This document shows positions 15,724 through 24,261 of a DNA stretch of 64,000 bases, one piece after another. The stretch spans positions 1 to 64,000 of the forward strand of contig JAVBUO010000010.1 of the NCBI GenBank assembly GCA_031555315.1, written 5' to 3'. Source of the stretch: JAVBJV01 sp031555315. Its GTDB lineage: Bacteria > Pseudomonadota > Alphaproteobacteria > Acetobacterales > Acetobacteraceae. The translations under genes and the position numbers were made by a program. The notes beneath the pieces were generated by a model. It was not told the DNA's origin and did no database searches. It was given only the letters and a program-made list of their open reading frames with translations. Within the stretch, counting starts at the first letter, position 1, and each line of letters starts with the position of its first letter.

Positions 15724-16521
15724 TCATCCGGCGCGGCGCGGCCGGTCGAAAAACGCCTGCATCAGCTTGCGCGGTTCGTCGCTGCGGACCGATTCCGCCA
15801 GCGCCGGGATGCCGGCGGCGATCGCCCGGTCGGTGGGCAGAACCTCCCATTCGGCGATCAGCCGTTTTTGGATGCGCAGGGCGTTCTGTCCGTTGGCGAC
15901 CAGCCGCTCGACCCAGGCGGCGATCGCCGCATCCAGCGCGTCGGGCGTCGTGACCCGGCCGACCAGCCCCCAGTCCAGCGCCGTGTCGGCGTCGATGTTT
16001 TCCCCCAGCAGCAGCAGTTCGCGCGTCCGTCCCCAGCCGATCAGCCCGGGCAGCAGCGCCGCTTCGACGACCGAGGGAATGCCGATACAGACTTCGGGCA
16101 TGCCGAACACCGCCCGCTCGCTGGCGATGCGCAGGTCGCACGATGCCGCGACTTCGAGCCCCGCCCCCAGCGTATAGCCCTGAATGCGTGCGATGACCGG
16201 CACCGGCAATTCGCGCAGCACGCGGCAACAGCGGTGCACGCGTTCGATGAACCGCTGCCCGGCGGCGGGGCTTTCGAGGCCGGCCAGTTCGCGAATATCG
16301 GCCCCGCCGATGAACGCCTTGTCGCCCGCGCTGCCCAGCACCACGGCGCGCAGATCGGCACGCGCGTGCAGTCCTTCGATCGCGTCGGCGAAACGGTTCA
16401 TCAACCCGCTGTTCAGCGAATTCAGTTTGGCGGTGTTGTCGAGGGTGACATGGGCGACGACACCGCGACCGCCGTGTGCTTCAAAGCGCAGGTGAACGTG
16501 GCCCGTATCGTGTTCGGTCAT
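15724..16521 (-). CDS. Enoyl-CoA hydratase/isomerase family protein
   Basis: A crotonase-fold protein of 265 residues, starting at the ATG at 16521 (MTEHDTGHVHLRFEAHGGRG). The oxyanion-hole motifs are AFIGGADIRELAGL and IQGYTLGAGLEVAASCDLRIA, and the glutamate position of hydratases is seen in FGMPEVCIGIPSVVEA. The C-terminal part (NALRIQKRLIAEWEVL) is usual. Likely 2-enoyl-CoA substrates are inferred only from the family; the true substrate is unknown. It stands alone, 66 bp from hisF, and lies divergent from gpmI. Confidence 0.85.
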   Translation of the reverse strand: MTEHDTGHVHLRFEAHGGRGVVAHVTLDNTAKLNSLNSGLMNRFADAIEGLHARADLRAVVLGSAGDKAFIGGADIRELAGLESPAAGQRFIERVHRCCRVLRELPVPVIARIQGYTLGAGLEVAASCDLRIASERAVFGMPEVCIGIPSVVEAALLPGLIGWGRTRELLLLGENIDADTALDWGLVGRVTTPDALDAAIAAWVERLVANGQNALRIQKRLIAEWEVLPTDRAIAAGIPALAESVRSDEPRKLMQAFFDRPRRAG

Positions 16522-16853
16522 GGTGCGTTTCCTTCGGAGTTCTATTCTCTGTAGAATCCAGTTTGCGCGGCCCGCACGCCGCTGACCAGTCCAGGTGCGG
16601 GACGCTTGGCATGTGCGCATATGCGATTCCATCGGGTGCGGAGACGCTCTGGGTCGTGGAAACCGGCGCCGCCTGACCGCAGGGCGATGCTGCTCTGCAC
16701 AAAGATGCCGGGGTATTGCCATAAAGGAATGATAAATAGAGGCATGATAAAGCGAAGCACACCCGGTGCGACGCCCCGGTGCGGTGCTATGACTTTCGCG
16801 GCGCGACGCTTGGGCCTAAAACAGGCGTCCCATCGAAACTGGAAGGCTTCGCC

Positions 16854-18404
16854 ATGCGTTCTGTTCCCGCCCGCCCTGTCATGCTGGTCGTCATGGATGG
16901 CTGGGGTTGGCGCGATGACCGGGCTGACAATGCCGTGCAACTGGCCAACACGCCGGTGTTCGACCGGATGTGGGCGACCTGCCCGCACGCGCTGTTACGC
17001 ACCTCGGGGCTGGATGTCGGGCTGCCGGACGGGCAGATGGGCAATTCCGAGGTCGGGCACCTGAATCTGGGCGCCGGGCGCGTGGTGATGCAGGACCTGC
17101 CGCGGATCTCCGCCGCGCTGGCGGACGGGGCGCTGGCGACGCTGCCGGCGTTCGGGCAGTTGATCGCCAGGGCCAAGGCGGGTTCTGGCGTCGTGCATCT
17201 GGCCGGGCTGGTCTCGCCCGGCGGCGTGCATTCGCACCAGGACCACGCGGTGGCGCTGGCCCGTGCGCTGGTCAAGGCCGGCTGCGCGGTGCGGGTGCAT
17301 GCGTTCCTCGACGGACGCGACACCCCGCCGCAGAGCGCCGCGCAGTATATGGCCGCGTTCATGAAAGACCTGCCCGCCGGCGCCGAAGTGGTCACCGTGT
17401 CGGGTCGTTATTACGCGATGGATCGCGACAACCGCTGGGAGCGGGTGAGCAAGGCGTGGAACGCCATGGTGCTGGGCGAGGGCGCGCATCTGGCCGACCC
17501 GGCCTCGGTGATCGATGCCGCCTACGCCGCCGGGGTGACGGACGAATTCGTGATCCCGGCGGTGATCGGCGGTTATCGCGGCATGCAGGACGGTGACGCG
17601 CTGGTCTGTTTCAATTTCCGCGCCGACCGGGTGCGCGAGATTCTGGGCGCGCTGGCCGATCCAGGTTTCACCGGTTTCGCGCGCCCGCGCACGCCCCGCC
17701 TGTCGGCGGCGATGGGCATGACGCAGTATTCCGTGGTACTGGATGCGCATCTGTCGACGCTGTTCCCGCCGCAGACGATGGACAATCTGCTGGGCCAGGT
17801 GGTGGCGCGCGCCGGCAAGACTCAGCTGCGCACCGCCGAGACCGAGAAATACCCCCACGTCACCTACTTCCTGAACGGCGGCGAGGAAGCGCTGAACGAA
17901 GGCGAGGACCGCATTCTGGTCGCCTCGCCCAAGGTTGCGACGTACGACTTGCAGCCGGAAATGTCGGCCCCCGAACTGACCGACAAGGCCGTGGCGGCGA
18001 TCCGTTCGGGCAAATACGACCTGATCGTGCTGAATTATGCCAATGCCGACATGGTCGGTCATACCGGCGTGCTGGAAGCGGCGGTCAGGGCGGTGGAAAC
18101 GGTCGATACCGGGGTCGGCAGAATTGCCGAGGCAATCGCCGAGATGGGCGGTGCGCTGCTGGTTACCGCCGACCACGGCAATGCCGAGCTGATGCGCGAC
18201 CCGCAGACCGGCGGTCCGCACACCGCGCACACCACCGGCCGGGTGCCGGTTTTTCTGTTCAACGCCCCGGGGGTGACGGCGCTGGCGGACGGGCGTCTGG
18301 CCGACGTGGCGCCGACGCTGCTGGCGTTGATGCACCTGCCGCAGCCGGCGGAGATGACCGGCCGCTCTTTGATCCAGGCCGATGTTGCACGCGCCAGCGC
18401 TTAG
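16854..18404 (+). CDS. gpmI: 2,3-bisphosphoglycerate-independent phosphoglycerate mutase
   Basis: GpmI interconverts 3- and 2-phosphoglycerate in glycolysis and gluconeogenesis with manganese. I choose the ATG at 16854, preceded by GGAAGG and giving MRSVPARPVMLVVMDGWGWR; an upstream in-frame ATG lacks such a signal. The catalytic serine is in GNSEVGHLNLGAGRVV, metal ligands in VLNYANADMVGHTG and LLVTADHGNAELM, and DGRDTPPQSA is conserved. The length of 516 residues is normal. Its stop TAG is the beginning of a family A-like repeat terminus, and the next gene's start lies inside its 3' end. Confidence 0.97.
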   Translation: MRSVPARPVMLVVMDGWGWRDDRADNAVQLANTPVFDRMWATCPHALLRTSGLDVGLPDGQMGNSEVGHLNLGAGRVVMQDLPRISAALADGALATLPAFGQLIARAKAGSGVVHLAGLVSPGGVHSHQDHAVALARALVKAGCAVRVHAFLDGRDTPPQSAAQYMAAFMKDLPAGAEVVTVSGRYYAMDRDNRWERVSKAWNAMVLGEGAHLADPASVIDAAYAAGVTDEFVIPAVIGGYRGMQDGDALVCFNFRADRVREILGALADPGFTGFARPRTPRLSAAMGMTQYSVVLDAHLSTLFPPQTMDNLLGQVVARAGKTQLRTAETEKYPHVTYFLNGGEEALNEGEDRILVASPKVATYDLQPEMSAPELTDKAVAAIRSGKYDLIVLNYANADMVGHTGVLEAAVRAVETVDTGVGRIAEAIAEMGGALLVTADHGNAELMRDPQTGGPHTAHTTGRVPVFLFNAPGVTALADGRLADVAPTLLALMHLPQPAEMTGRSLIQADVARASA

Positions 18405-19668
18405 AGACTGTTTGAGAGTGCTGCTGACGCTGACGCTGACGCTGACGCTGACGCTGGCGCTGGCATTGCCGTTGGCCGCGGCCGATGCTGCGCCGCGCCG
18501 TGGCGAAGGAACGCGTGAACAGCGCCGCGCTTTGCAGGCCGCCGAGCGCGCCCGCGCCGAACAGCAGGCACTGGCGCGCCAGGCCGAGGAACGTGCCCGC
18601 GCGGCGGAAGAAGAACATGCGCGGCTGACCGAATCCTACGCAGCGGCGGCTGCGGATCTGCGCCAGGCGGAAAGCGAAACCCTCGGCATCGCCGGGCAGA
18701 TCGACGAACTCAGCGCGCGCATGCGTGCCGCCGAACACGAACTGGCGCGCCGCGCCCAGGCGCTGGAACCGTTGTTACCGCTCATGCAGCGCATGTCACT
18801 GTACCCGACCGAAACCCTGCTGGCGGTTCCCGCCAGCCCTGAAGACACGTTGCGCGGCATGCTGCTGCTGCAGGGGCTGGGCCGGCATCTGCAGACCGAG
18901 GCGGCAGGCATTCGCGCCGATCAGGCGGCCATCGAATCCATGTCGCAACAGTTGCAGATACGGCATGAGGCCTTGCGCGCCGCGCTGGAGGTGCAGCGGA
19001 CCCGCGCCACGGAGCTGGACCGGCAGATGTGCGAGGCACTGAGCCGGCGCTCCACGGCGCAGGACGAGGCCGCCGAGGCGCTGCGCACCGCCGCCGCCGA
19101 AGCCGCGCGCGCCGGCGACATCCGCGAGGCGATCGCCAAACTGGAAGAGGAACGCCGTGCCGCCGAGGCCCAGGCACGGGCCGAAGCCGCGCGCGCGCTA
19201 CAGGCCCGCCGCCGCGCCGCTGCCGAGGAAGCGGCACGGCGCGCCCAGGCTGCGGCGCGACCGTCCGGGCGCAGCATGACCGACGGACGTGCTCGCCTGG
19301 TGGCGCCGGTCGCCGGGCGGATTCTGACAAATTTTGGCGAACGTGATAATGATGGCACTTCTCAGGGGATTGTATGGCAGACTGCGCCCGGCGGCCGGGT
19401 GAGCACCCCGTGCAGCGGGCGGGTGATGTATGCGGGACCGTTTCGATCGTTTGGCGTATTGTTGATCGTCGATTGTGGTGGTGGATTTCATATTGTGCTT
19501 GCAGGTCTGGGCCGGCTTGATACACGTGTCGGCGCTTCTGTTGCGGCGGGAGAACCCGTCGGGGCCATGGCGGATGGGGATTCCAGGCGTCAGCAGCGAT
19601 TGATGCTGGAGCTCAGACAAAATGGCCGGCCGGTCAATCCGGCGTCGTGGCTTCGTACGAGAGGATGA
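18382..19668 (+). CDS. EnvC-like murein hydrolase activator with degenerate LytM domain
   Basis: EnvC-type proteins activate amidases at the division septum rather than cutting peptidoglycan. The ATG at 18382, overlapping gpmI by 23 bp, gives a basic start (LRDCLRV) before a hydrophobic LT/LA repeat; TTG 18412 and GTG 18418 are alternatives. Residues ~40-300 form long coiled coil (EQRRALQAAERARAEQQALA). The C-terminal ~120 residues are LytM-like but the zinc sites are lost: the HxGxD place reads TSQGIVW, and HxHLE is replaced by LMLELRQNGRPVNPASWL. That matches the inactive EnvC class. The next gene, ctpA, follows after 8 bp, and envC-ctpA is a frequent pair. Confidence 0.8.
   Translation: MLHAPALRDCLRVLLTLTLTLTLTLALALPLAAADAAPRRGEGTREQRRALQAAERARAEQQALARQAEERARAAEEEHARLTESYAAAAADLRQAESETLGIAGQIDELSARMRAAEHELARRAQALEPLLPLMQRMSLYPTETLLAVPASPEDTLRGMLLLQGLGRHLQTEAAGIRADQAAIESMSQQLQIRHEALRAALEVQRTRATELDRQMCEALSRRSTAQDEAAEALRTAAAEAARAGDIREAIAKLEEERRAAEAQARAEAARALQARRRAAAEEAARRAQAAARPSGRSMTDGRARLVAPVAGRILTNFGERDNDGTSQGIVWQTAPGGRVSTPCSGRVMYAGPFRSFGVLLIVDCGGGFHIVLAGLGRLDTRVGASVAAGEPVGAMADGDSRRQQRLMLELRQNGRPVNPASWLRTRG
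18402..18418 (+). repeat. Solo terminus resembling repeat family A on the gpmI stop codon
   Basis: TAGAGACTGTTTGAGAG matches the left end of copy 2 (TAGAGACTGTTCGAGAC at 13783) at 15 of 17 positions, and its first three bases are the stop codon of gpmI. The rest of the element is absent; the EnvC-like frame runs straight through it. Confidence 0.55.
18424..18453 (+). repeat. Hexanucleotide tandem repeat in a signal peptide
   Basis: Five perfect tandem CTGACG units are followed by CTGGCG and CTGGCA. In the EnvC-like frame each unit encodes Leu-Thr or Leu-Ala inside the hydrophobic core of the signal peptide. Unit gain or loss would change the core length by two residues without a frameshift. 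Confidence 0.9.
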
Positions 19669-19676
19669 ACAGCTAG

Positions 19677-21062
19677 ATGCGTTTCCGTTCAGGCCTGCTG
19701 CTTGGTGCAGCTTTTGCCGCTGGTATTTTCGCTGCGCCGCTGCTTGATCAGGCGGGCCGACATGCCGGTTTTACCGCCGTCGCACAGGAAGGGGGGCGCA
19801 GCGAAACATACCGGCTGCTCAGCCTGTTCGGTGATGTGTTCGAACGCGTGCGCGCCGAATATGTGGAACCGATCAACGAACGCGAGGCGATCGAGGCGGC
19901 GATCAACGGTATGCTGGCCAATCTCGACCCGCACAGCAGCTACATGAACGCGCGCAGCTTCCGTGATATGCAGACCCAGACCCGCGGCGAGTTCGGCGGC
20001 CTGGGGCTGGAAGTCACGCAGGAGAACGGTTTCGTCAAGGTGATCAGCCCGATCGACGACACGCCCGCGTTCCGCGCCGGGGTGCGGGCCGGCGACCTGA
20101 TCACCGCGCTGGACGGGCAGACCGTGCAGGGCATGACGCTGAACGAGGCGGTCGACAAGATGCGCGGCACGCCGCGCACCGAAATCCGCCTGACGATTCG
20201 CCGCGAAGGCGTGGAACAGCCGATCAATCTGACGTTGACGCGCGATATCATTCGCATCCAGGTGGTGCGTTCGCGCCTGGAAGGCAACGACGTCGCCTAT
20301 CTGCGCGTCACCAGCTTCAACGAACAGACCGAGAGCGCGCTGCGCCGCGCGGTCCAGCAGCTGCGCAGTCAGGCCGGTGCAAACCTGAAAGGGATCATCC
20401 TCGATCTGCGCAACAACCCGGGTGGTCTGCTGGATCAGGCGGTGCAGGTGTCGGACGACTTCCTGGATCAGGGCGAAATCGTTTCCACCCGCGCCCGCCG
20501 GCCGGAAGACGCACAGCGCTGGAACGCCAAACCGGGCGATATCACGGGTGGTCTGCCGATCGTGGTGCTGATCAACGGCGGGTCGGCCAGTGCGTCGGAA
20601 ATCGTCGCCGGTGCGTTGCAGGACCACAGGCGCGCCGTGGTGCTGGGCCAGCGTTCGTTCGGCAAGGGCAGCGTGCAGACGGTGATGCCGCTGGCCGGCG
20701 GCAATGGCGCGCTGCGCCTGACGACGGCGCGCTACTACACGCCGTCGGGCCGCTCGATCCAGGGGACCGGGATCGAACCCGATGTCGAGGTTCTGCTGAC
20801 CCGCACGGAACAGACGGCGGCCAACCGGTTCGGACCGGAGCGCGAGGCTGATCTGCGTCATAGCCTGAGCAATGCCGGCGGCGCTACACCGGTGCGTGTA
20901 CCGCGCACCGATCTGCCGGCGATCGCGCGCGAGATTCCGCGCCTGCCGCCGGAAGACGCGCCTGCCTTCGATGTGGCGAAACCGGAAACCGACTGGCAGT
21001 TGCAGCAGGGGCTGGTGCTGTTGCGCGCCATGGCAGCGCAGCGGCGGTCCACGGCGAACTGA
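19677..21062 (+). CDS. ctpA: Carboxy-terminal processing protease CtpA (S41)
   Basis: CtpA is a periplasmic Ser/Lys protease that trims or degrades envelope proteins, including hydrolases. The N-terminal signal anchor is MRFRSGLLLGAAFAAGIFAAPLL. A PDZ domain spans about 95-175 (GEFGGLGLEVTQENGFVKV, AGVRAGDLITALDG). The protease core shows DLRNNPGGLLDQAVQVSDDF, the nucleophile Ser in INGGSASASEIVAGAL and the general-base Lys in RSFGKGSVQT. Residues after ~395 form a linker with Pro and acidic residues. The 461-residue length is normal. It lies 8 bp after the EnvC-like gene, so activator and protease are co-expressed. Confidence 0.94.
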   Translation: MRFRSGLLLGAAFAAGIFAAPLLDQAGRHAGFTAVAQEGGRSETYRLLSLFGDVFERVRAEYVEPINEREAIEAAINGMLANLDPHSSYMNARSFRDMQTQTRGEFGGLGLEVTQENGFVKVISPIDDTPAFRAGVRAGDLITALDGQTVQGMTLNEAVDKMRGTPRTEIRLTIRREGVEQPINLTLTRDIIRIQVVRSRLEGNDVAYLRVTSFNEQTESALRRAVQQLRSQAGANLKGIILDLRNNPGGLLDQAVQVSDDFLDQGEIVSTRARRPEDAQRWNAKPGDITGGLPIVVLINGGSASASEIVAGALQDHRRAVVLGQRSFGKGSVQTVMPLAGGNGALRLTTARYYTPSGRSIQGTGIEPDVEVLLTRTEQTAANRFGPEREADLRHSLSNAGGATPVRVPRTDLPAIAREIPRLPPEDAPAFDVAKPETDWQLQQGLVLLRAMAAQRRSTAN

Positions 21063-21097
21063 CGGCATATTTGATTAAGGTATAGAGACCCGAGGTA

Positions 21098-22075
21098 ATG
21101 ACCACCAAACCAGTCCAGCTGCGCCTGCCTTTTTTCGCACGTGCTCTTTTGTGGTTCTGGGCGGCGATTCTGGCGACCTGCGGGTTGATGGCGATCGTCC
21201 TGCAGATTCTGGGACCGCCCGTTGCGGATGGGATGCGGGGCATGGCCACGCGGACGGCAGGCCAGGATCTGCCGCCGCTGCGCATCGCCCTGCCTAATCC
21301 CGCGTTGCTGGAATCGGGGCCGTACGGGGCGGTGCCGCGCATCGCCGAGGACGGCCGCATGGCGCGCAACATCTATGCACGTCCGCTGACCGCCAATGCG
21401 GCGCGCCCGCGGATCGCGGTGATCGTCGCCGGGATCGGCCTTTCCGAATCACAGACCCACGAGGCGCTGCGCAAGCTGCCGTTCGATGTCACGCTGTCGG
21501 TGTCGCCCTATGCGAACGATCCGATGCGGATTGCGCGTGCGGCGCAGCAGGAAGGGTTCGAGACGCTGGCCGGGATTCCGATGGAGCCGGCCGGTTACCC
21601 GATGAACGATGCCGGGCCGCGTTCGCTGCTGCTGACCTCGACCGAGGCCGAGAACAACGACCGGCTGATGTGGGCGCTGTCGCGCATGCAGGCTTATCCG
21701 GGGGTCACCGCGGCGATCGGCGGCAGCTTGCGCGGCGACCGTTTTTCCGCCGATCAGGCGCAGTTCACGCGCTTTCTGGCCGAGATACGCCGGCGCGGGC
21801 TGTTCTATCTCGACCCCAGCCCCGGCGCGCCGGTGCCGCCGAACGGCGTGTCGCGCAGCGTGGATCTGCTGCTCGACGATCCGTCGGCGCTGGACGCGCA
21901 GTTCCAGCGGCTGGAAGACATCGCCTACCAGAAAGGCAGCGCGATCGGGCTGATCGGTATGCCGCAGCCGGTGGTGATGGACCGTCTGGTCGCCTGGGCG
22001 TCGCGCCTGCCGGATCGCGGGCTGGTGCTGGCGCCGGTTTCGGCGCTGATGCCGGCGCCGACAACCGGGCGTTAG
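21098..22075 (+). CDS. Divergent polysaccharide deacetylase family protein (YibQ-like)
   Basis: A 325-residue membrane-anchored protein: residues ~12-40 form one transmembrane segment (ALLWFWAAILATCGLMAIVL), followed by a periplasmic domain. The domain starts with PRIAVIVAGIGLSESQTHEAL and contains LPFDVTLSVSPYANDPMRIARAAQQEGFE, then GIPMEPAGYPMNDAGP and the ending IGLIGMPQPVVMDRLVAW, which fit the divergent polysaccharide deacetylase (DUF610) family. Family members follow envC and ctpA in many proteobacteria, as here with a 35-bp gap. Substrate is not known. The stop TAG starts repeat family B copy 3. Confidence 0.82.
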   Translation: MTTKPVQLRLPFFARALLWFWAAILATCGLMAIVLQILGPPVADGMRGMATRTAGQDLPPLRIALPNPALLESGPYGAVPRIAEDGRMARNIYARPLTANAARPRIAVIVAGIGLSESQTHEALRKLPFDVTLSVSPYANDPMRIARAAQQEGFETLAGIPMEPAGYPMNDAGPRSLLLTSTEAENNDRLMWALSRMQAYPGVTAAIGGSLRGDRFSADQAQFTRFLAEIRRRGLFYLDPSPGAPVPPNGVSRSVDLLLDDPSALDAQFQRLEDIAYQKGSAIGLIGMPQPVVMDRLVAWASRLPDRGLVLAPVSALMPAPTTGR

Positions 22076-22118
22076 AGCAGACCGTGACCGGGGGGCATCG
22101 ATCGGTCACGTGAAGATG
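22073..22118 (-). repeat. Palindromic repeat family B, copy 3
   Basis: TAGAGCAGACCGTGACCGGG at 22073 on reads through GGCATC and CGGTCACGTG to about 22118. It matches the reverse complement of the repeats at 52376-52437 and 62078-62142 over some 40 bases (consensus GCAGAYCGTGAYC..GG.GGCATC...CGGTCACGTG). CGTGACCG and CGGTCACG pair as a hairpin, and AGAGCA pairs with TGCTCT at 22124-22129. Its first bases are the TAG stop codon of the preceding gene. Confidence 0.65.
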
Positions 22119-22151
22119 CTCTGGAGCGGCCAGGCCCGGAAAGGGGCGTGA

Positions 22152-22169
22152 CCGGATGGAAACATCCGG
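22152..22169 (+). other. Hairpin with GAAA tetraloop upstream of rppH
   Basis: CCGGATG (22152-22158) pairs perfectly with CATCCGG (22163-22169) around GAAA, a GNRA-type tetraloop. It lies in the presumed 5' leader of rppH, 31 bp before the start. No terminator-like T run follows. Confidence 0.6.
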
Positions 22170-22200
22170 GTGATGCCGGCGTTTCGCGAGGGAGGCTGAG

Positions 22201-22686
22201 ATGAACAGTGAACTGCCGTATCGCGCCAATGTCGGGGCGGCGGTGTTCAATCCGGCAGGCAAGGTGCTGATGGCCCGCCGCGCCGATGTGCCGCGCGCCG
22301 AGGCCCCGGCCGGCGGCTGGCAGATGCCGCAGGGCGGGCTGGATGCCGGCGAGGATCCGCGCGCCGCCGTGTTGCGCGAGGTGCACGAGGAGATCGGCAC
22401 CGACCGGGTCGAGATCGTCGCCGAACATCCGGACTGGCTGATCTACGACCTGCCGGCGCACCTGGTCGGGGTGGCGCTGCACGGAAAATATCGCGGCCAG
22501 AAGCAGAAATGGTTTGCGCTGCGGTTCCTCGGCGTGGATGCCGATATCCGGCTGGATGCCGACACACATCCGGAATTCGACGACTGGCGCTGGGTCGATC
22601 TGGCGGAAATTCCGGCGCTGATCGTGCCGTTCAAGCGCCCGATCTACGAGGTTCTGGCGCGTGATTTCGCCCGTTTCGCCCGCTGA
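22201..22686 (+). CDS. rppH: RNA pyrophosphohydrolase (Nudix)
   Basis: RppH removes pyrophosphate from 5' triphosphorylated RNA, starting decay by RNase E-type enzymes. The Nudix box reads GGLDAGEDPRAAVLREVHEEIG after the typical WQMPQ. Other RppH/IalA marks are the N-terminal YRANVGAAVFNPAGKVLMARR, GQKQKWFALRFLG, and FDDWRWVDLAEIPALIVPFKRPIYEVL. The 161 residues are full length. The start ATG follows GGGAGGCTGAG. It sits after the deacetylase gene but is separated by 125 bp holding repeat and hairpin sequences. Confidence 0.9.
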   Translation: MNSELPYRANVGAAVFNPAGKVLMARRADVPRAEAPAGGWQMPQGGLDAGEDPRAAVLREVHEEIGTDRVEIVAEHPDWLIYDLPAHLVGVALHGKYRGQKQKWFALRFLGVDADIRLDADTHPEFDDWRWVDLAEIPALIVPFKRPIYEVLARDFARFAR

Positions 22687-22802
22687 GGCATCCTTCGGGT
22701 GGTCTTCGTTTTTTCCGTGTTGGACAAGGAGCCGCCAGGCGGTATTTGGGAAAAATGCGCAACTGCCGGTATAATCCGGCCCTTCCAGCAGCGGACGCTT
22801 CG

Positions 22803-23561
22803 ATGACCAGTTCGGATACGCACAACATGGATCAGGTCGACTTTGGTTATACCTCGGTACCACGGGCCGAAAAGTCCGCGATGGTGCGCAGGGTGTTCGA
22901 AAGCGTCGCCCCGAAATACGACCTGATGAACGACCTGATGTCGCTGGGCGTGCACCGGCTGTGGAAACGCGAATTCACCGCCGCCCTCGACCCGCGCCCC
23001 ACCGACACGCTGCTGGATCTGGCCGGCGGCACCGGCGATATCAGCTTTGGCTGGCTGCGCCGCGGCGGCGGTCCGGCCATCCTGTCCGACATCAACCCCG
23101 CCATGCTGTCCGTGGGGCGCGACCGGGCTGCCGAACGCGGGCTGTTGGCGCAGTTGCGTTTTGCGGTGATCGATGCCGAACGCATTCCGCTGCCCGACCG
23201 TTCGGTCGAGCGGGTCAGCATCGCGTTCGGCCTGCGCAACTGCACCGACAAGTCCGCCGTGCTGCGCGAGGCGCGGCGGGTGTTAAAGCCCGGCGGGCGG
23301 TTTTTCTGTCTGGAATTCTCGCGCCTGCAGATCGGTGCGCTCGACCCGGTTTATGATGCGTGGAGCTTTCGGGTGCTGCCGCGGATGGGCGAACTGGTCG
23401 CCAAGGACGGCCCGTCGTATCAGTATCTGGCCGAGAGCATCCGCATGTTCCCGGATCAGGAAACCCTGGCGGCGATGATGCGCGAGGCCGGGCTGGCGCG
23501 CGTTGCGGTGCGCAACCTGTCGGGCGGGATCGCCGCGATTCACAGCGGATGGAGGCTCTGA
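22803..23561 (+). CDS. ubiE: Ubiquinone/menaquinone methyltransferase UbiE
   Basis: UbiE methylates the C2 position of the ubiquinone ring precursor using S-adenosylmethionine. The ATG at 22803 gives MTSSDTHNMDQVDFGYTSVP; ATG 22827 is also possible. The conserved opening of the family, VFESVAPKYDLMNDLMSLGVHRLWK, is present, as are the SAM loop LLDLAGGTGDIS, the motif AFGLRNCTDK, REARRVLKPGGRFFCLEFS, and the ending YQYLAESIRMFPDQETLAAMMREAG. A complete 252-residue protein. The GntR-type gene begins within its last codons. Confidence 0.92.
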   Translation: MTSSDTHNMDQVDFGYTSVPRAEKSAMVRRVFESVAPKYDLMNDLMSLGVHRLWKREFTAALDPRPTDTLLDLAGGTGDISFGWLRRGGGPAILSDINPAMLSVGRDRAAERGLLAQLRFAVIDAERIPLPDRSVERVSIAFGLRNCTDKSAVLREARRVLKPGGRFFCLEFSRLQIGALDPVYDAWSFRVLPRMGELVAKDGPSYQYLAESIRMFPDQETLAAMMREAGLARVAVRNLSGGIAAIHSGWRL

Positions 23562-24253
23562 GCAGCGTGTACGCGCCCCGTCTTTCGCCGGTCGACCGTG
23601 AGGATAGCCTGGCCACCAAGGCATATCAGGAACTGCGCCAGGCGCTGATGAGCGGGCGGCTGGAAATCGGGCAGCGGCTGGTGCATCGCAATCTGGCGGT
23701 CGAGCTCGGCGTCAGCCCCACGCCGGTGCGCGAGGCGTTGCTGCGGCTGGTTTCGGAAGGGGCGCTGGCGCTGGACGAACGCGGCATCGCTTATGTGCCG
23801 TACGTGACGGTGGACACCTATGCCGAAATCCTGGCGCTGCGGGTGGAGCTGGAAGGACAGGCCGTGATGGCGGCGGCCCGCCGGTCCACGCAGGACGGGA
23901 TCGCGCGGTTGCACACGCTGCATGCCTGTCTGGCCGAGGCGAAGCAGTCGGGCGATGTGTCGCGGGTGTTGCAGGCGAACGAGCGGTTTCACTTCCAGCT
24001 GGCCGAGATGGCTAACCGGCCGGTGCTGAAGCGGCTGATCGAATCGCTGTGGCTGCAATGCGGTCCGATGCTGCGCAAACGCTACGAAGCGCCGGTGCAT
24101 GCGGTTCCCGAGGCGGATCATCCGCATCTGCAACTGTTGGCGGCGCTGGAGCGGGGTGACCCGGATGCGGCGCGCGCGGCGATCGAGGCCGATTTGCAGG
24201 AAAACGGCGCGATCACGCTGGATGTGTTGCGCCGCCAGCAGCAGGAAGCTTAG
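23549..24253 (+). CDS. GntR-family transcriptional regulator (FadR/FCD type)
   Basis: A 234-residue regulator. The winged helix spans about 18-80 (KAYQELRQALMSGRLEIGQRL, NLAVELGVSPTPVREALLRLVSEGAL). An all-helical FCD ligand-binding domain follows (about 90-230), with YAEILALRVELEGQAVMAAARR, RFHFQLAEMANRPVLKRLIESL and HLQLLAALERGDPDAARAAIEADL; the His residues could ligate a metal. ATG 23549 overlaps ubiE by 13 bp; GTG 23567 is an alternative with GGAGG upstream. Position suggests translational coupling to ubiE. The effector cannot be named. Confidence 0.86.
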   Translation: MEALSSVYAPRLSPVDREDSLATKAYQELRQALMSGRLEIGQRLVHRNLAVELGVSPTPVREALLRLVSEGALALDERGIAYVPYVTVDTYAEILALRVELEGQAVMAAARRSTQDGIARLHTLHACLAEAKQSGDVSRVLQANERFHFQLAEMANRPVLKRLIESLWLQCGPMLRKRYEAPVHAVPEADHPHLQLLAALERGDPDAARAAIEADLQENGAITLDVLRRQQQEA

Positions 24254-24261
24254 TCCGCGCT

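Noticed and set aside
18382..19668. Active M23 peptidase call for the EnvC-like protein
   Set aside because: Both zinc-binding motifs are lost, so catalytic activity is not supported.
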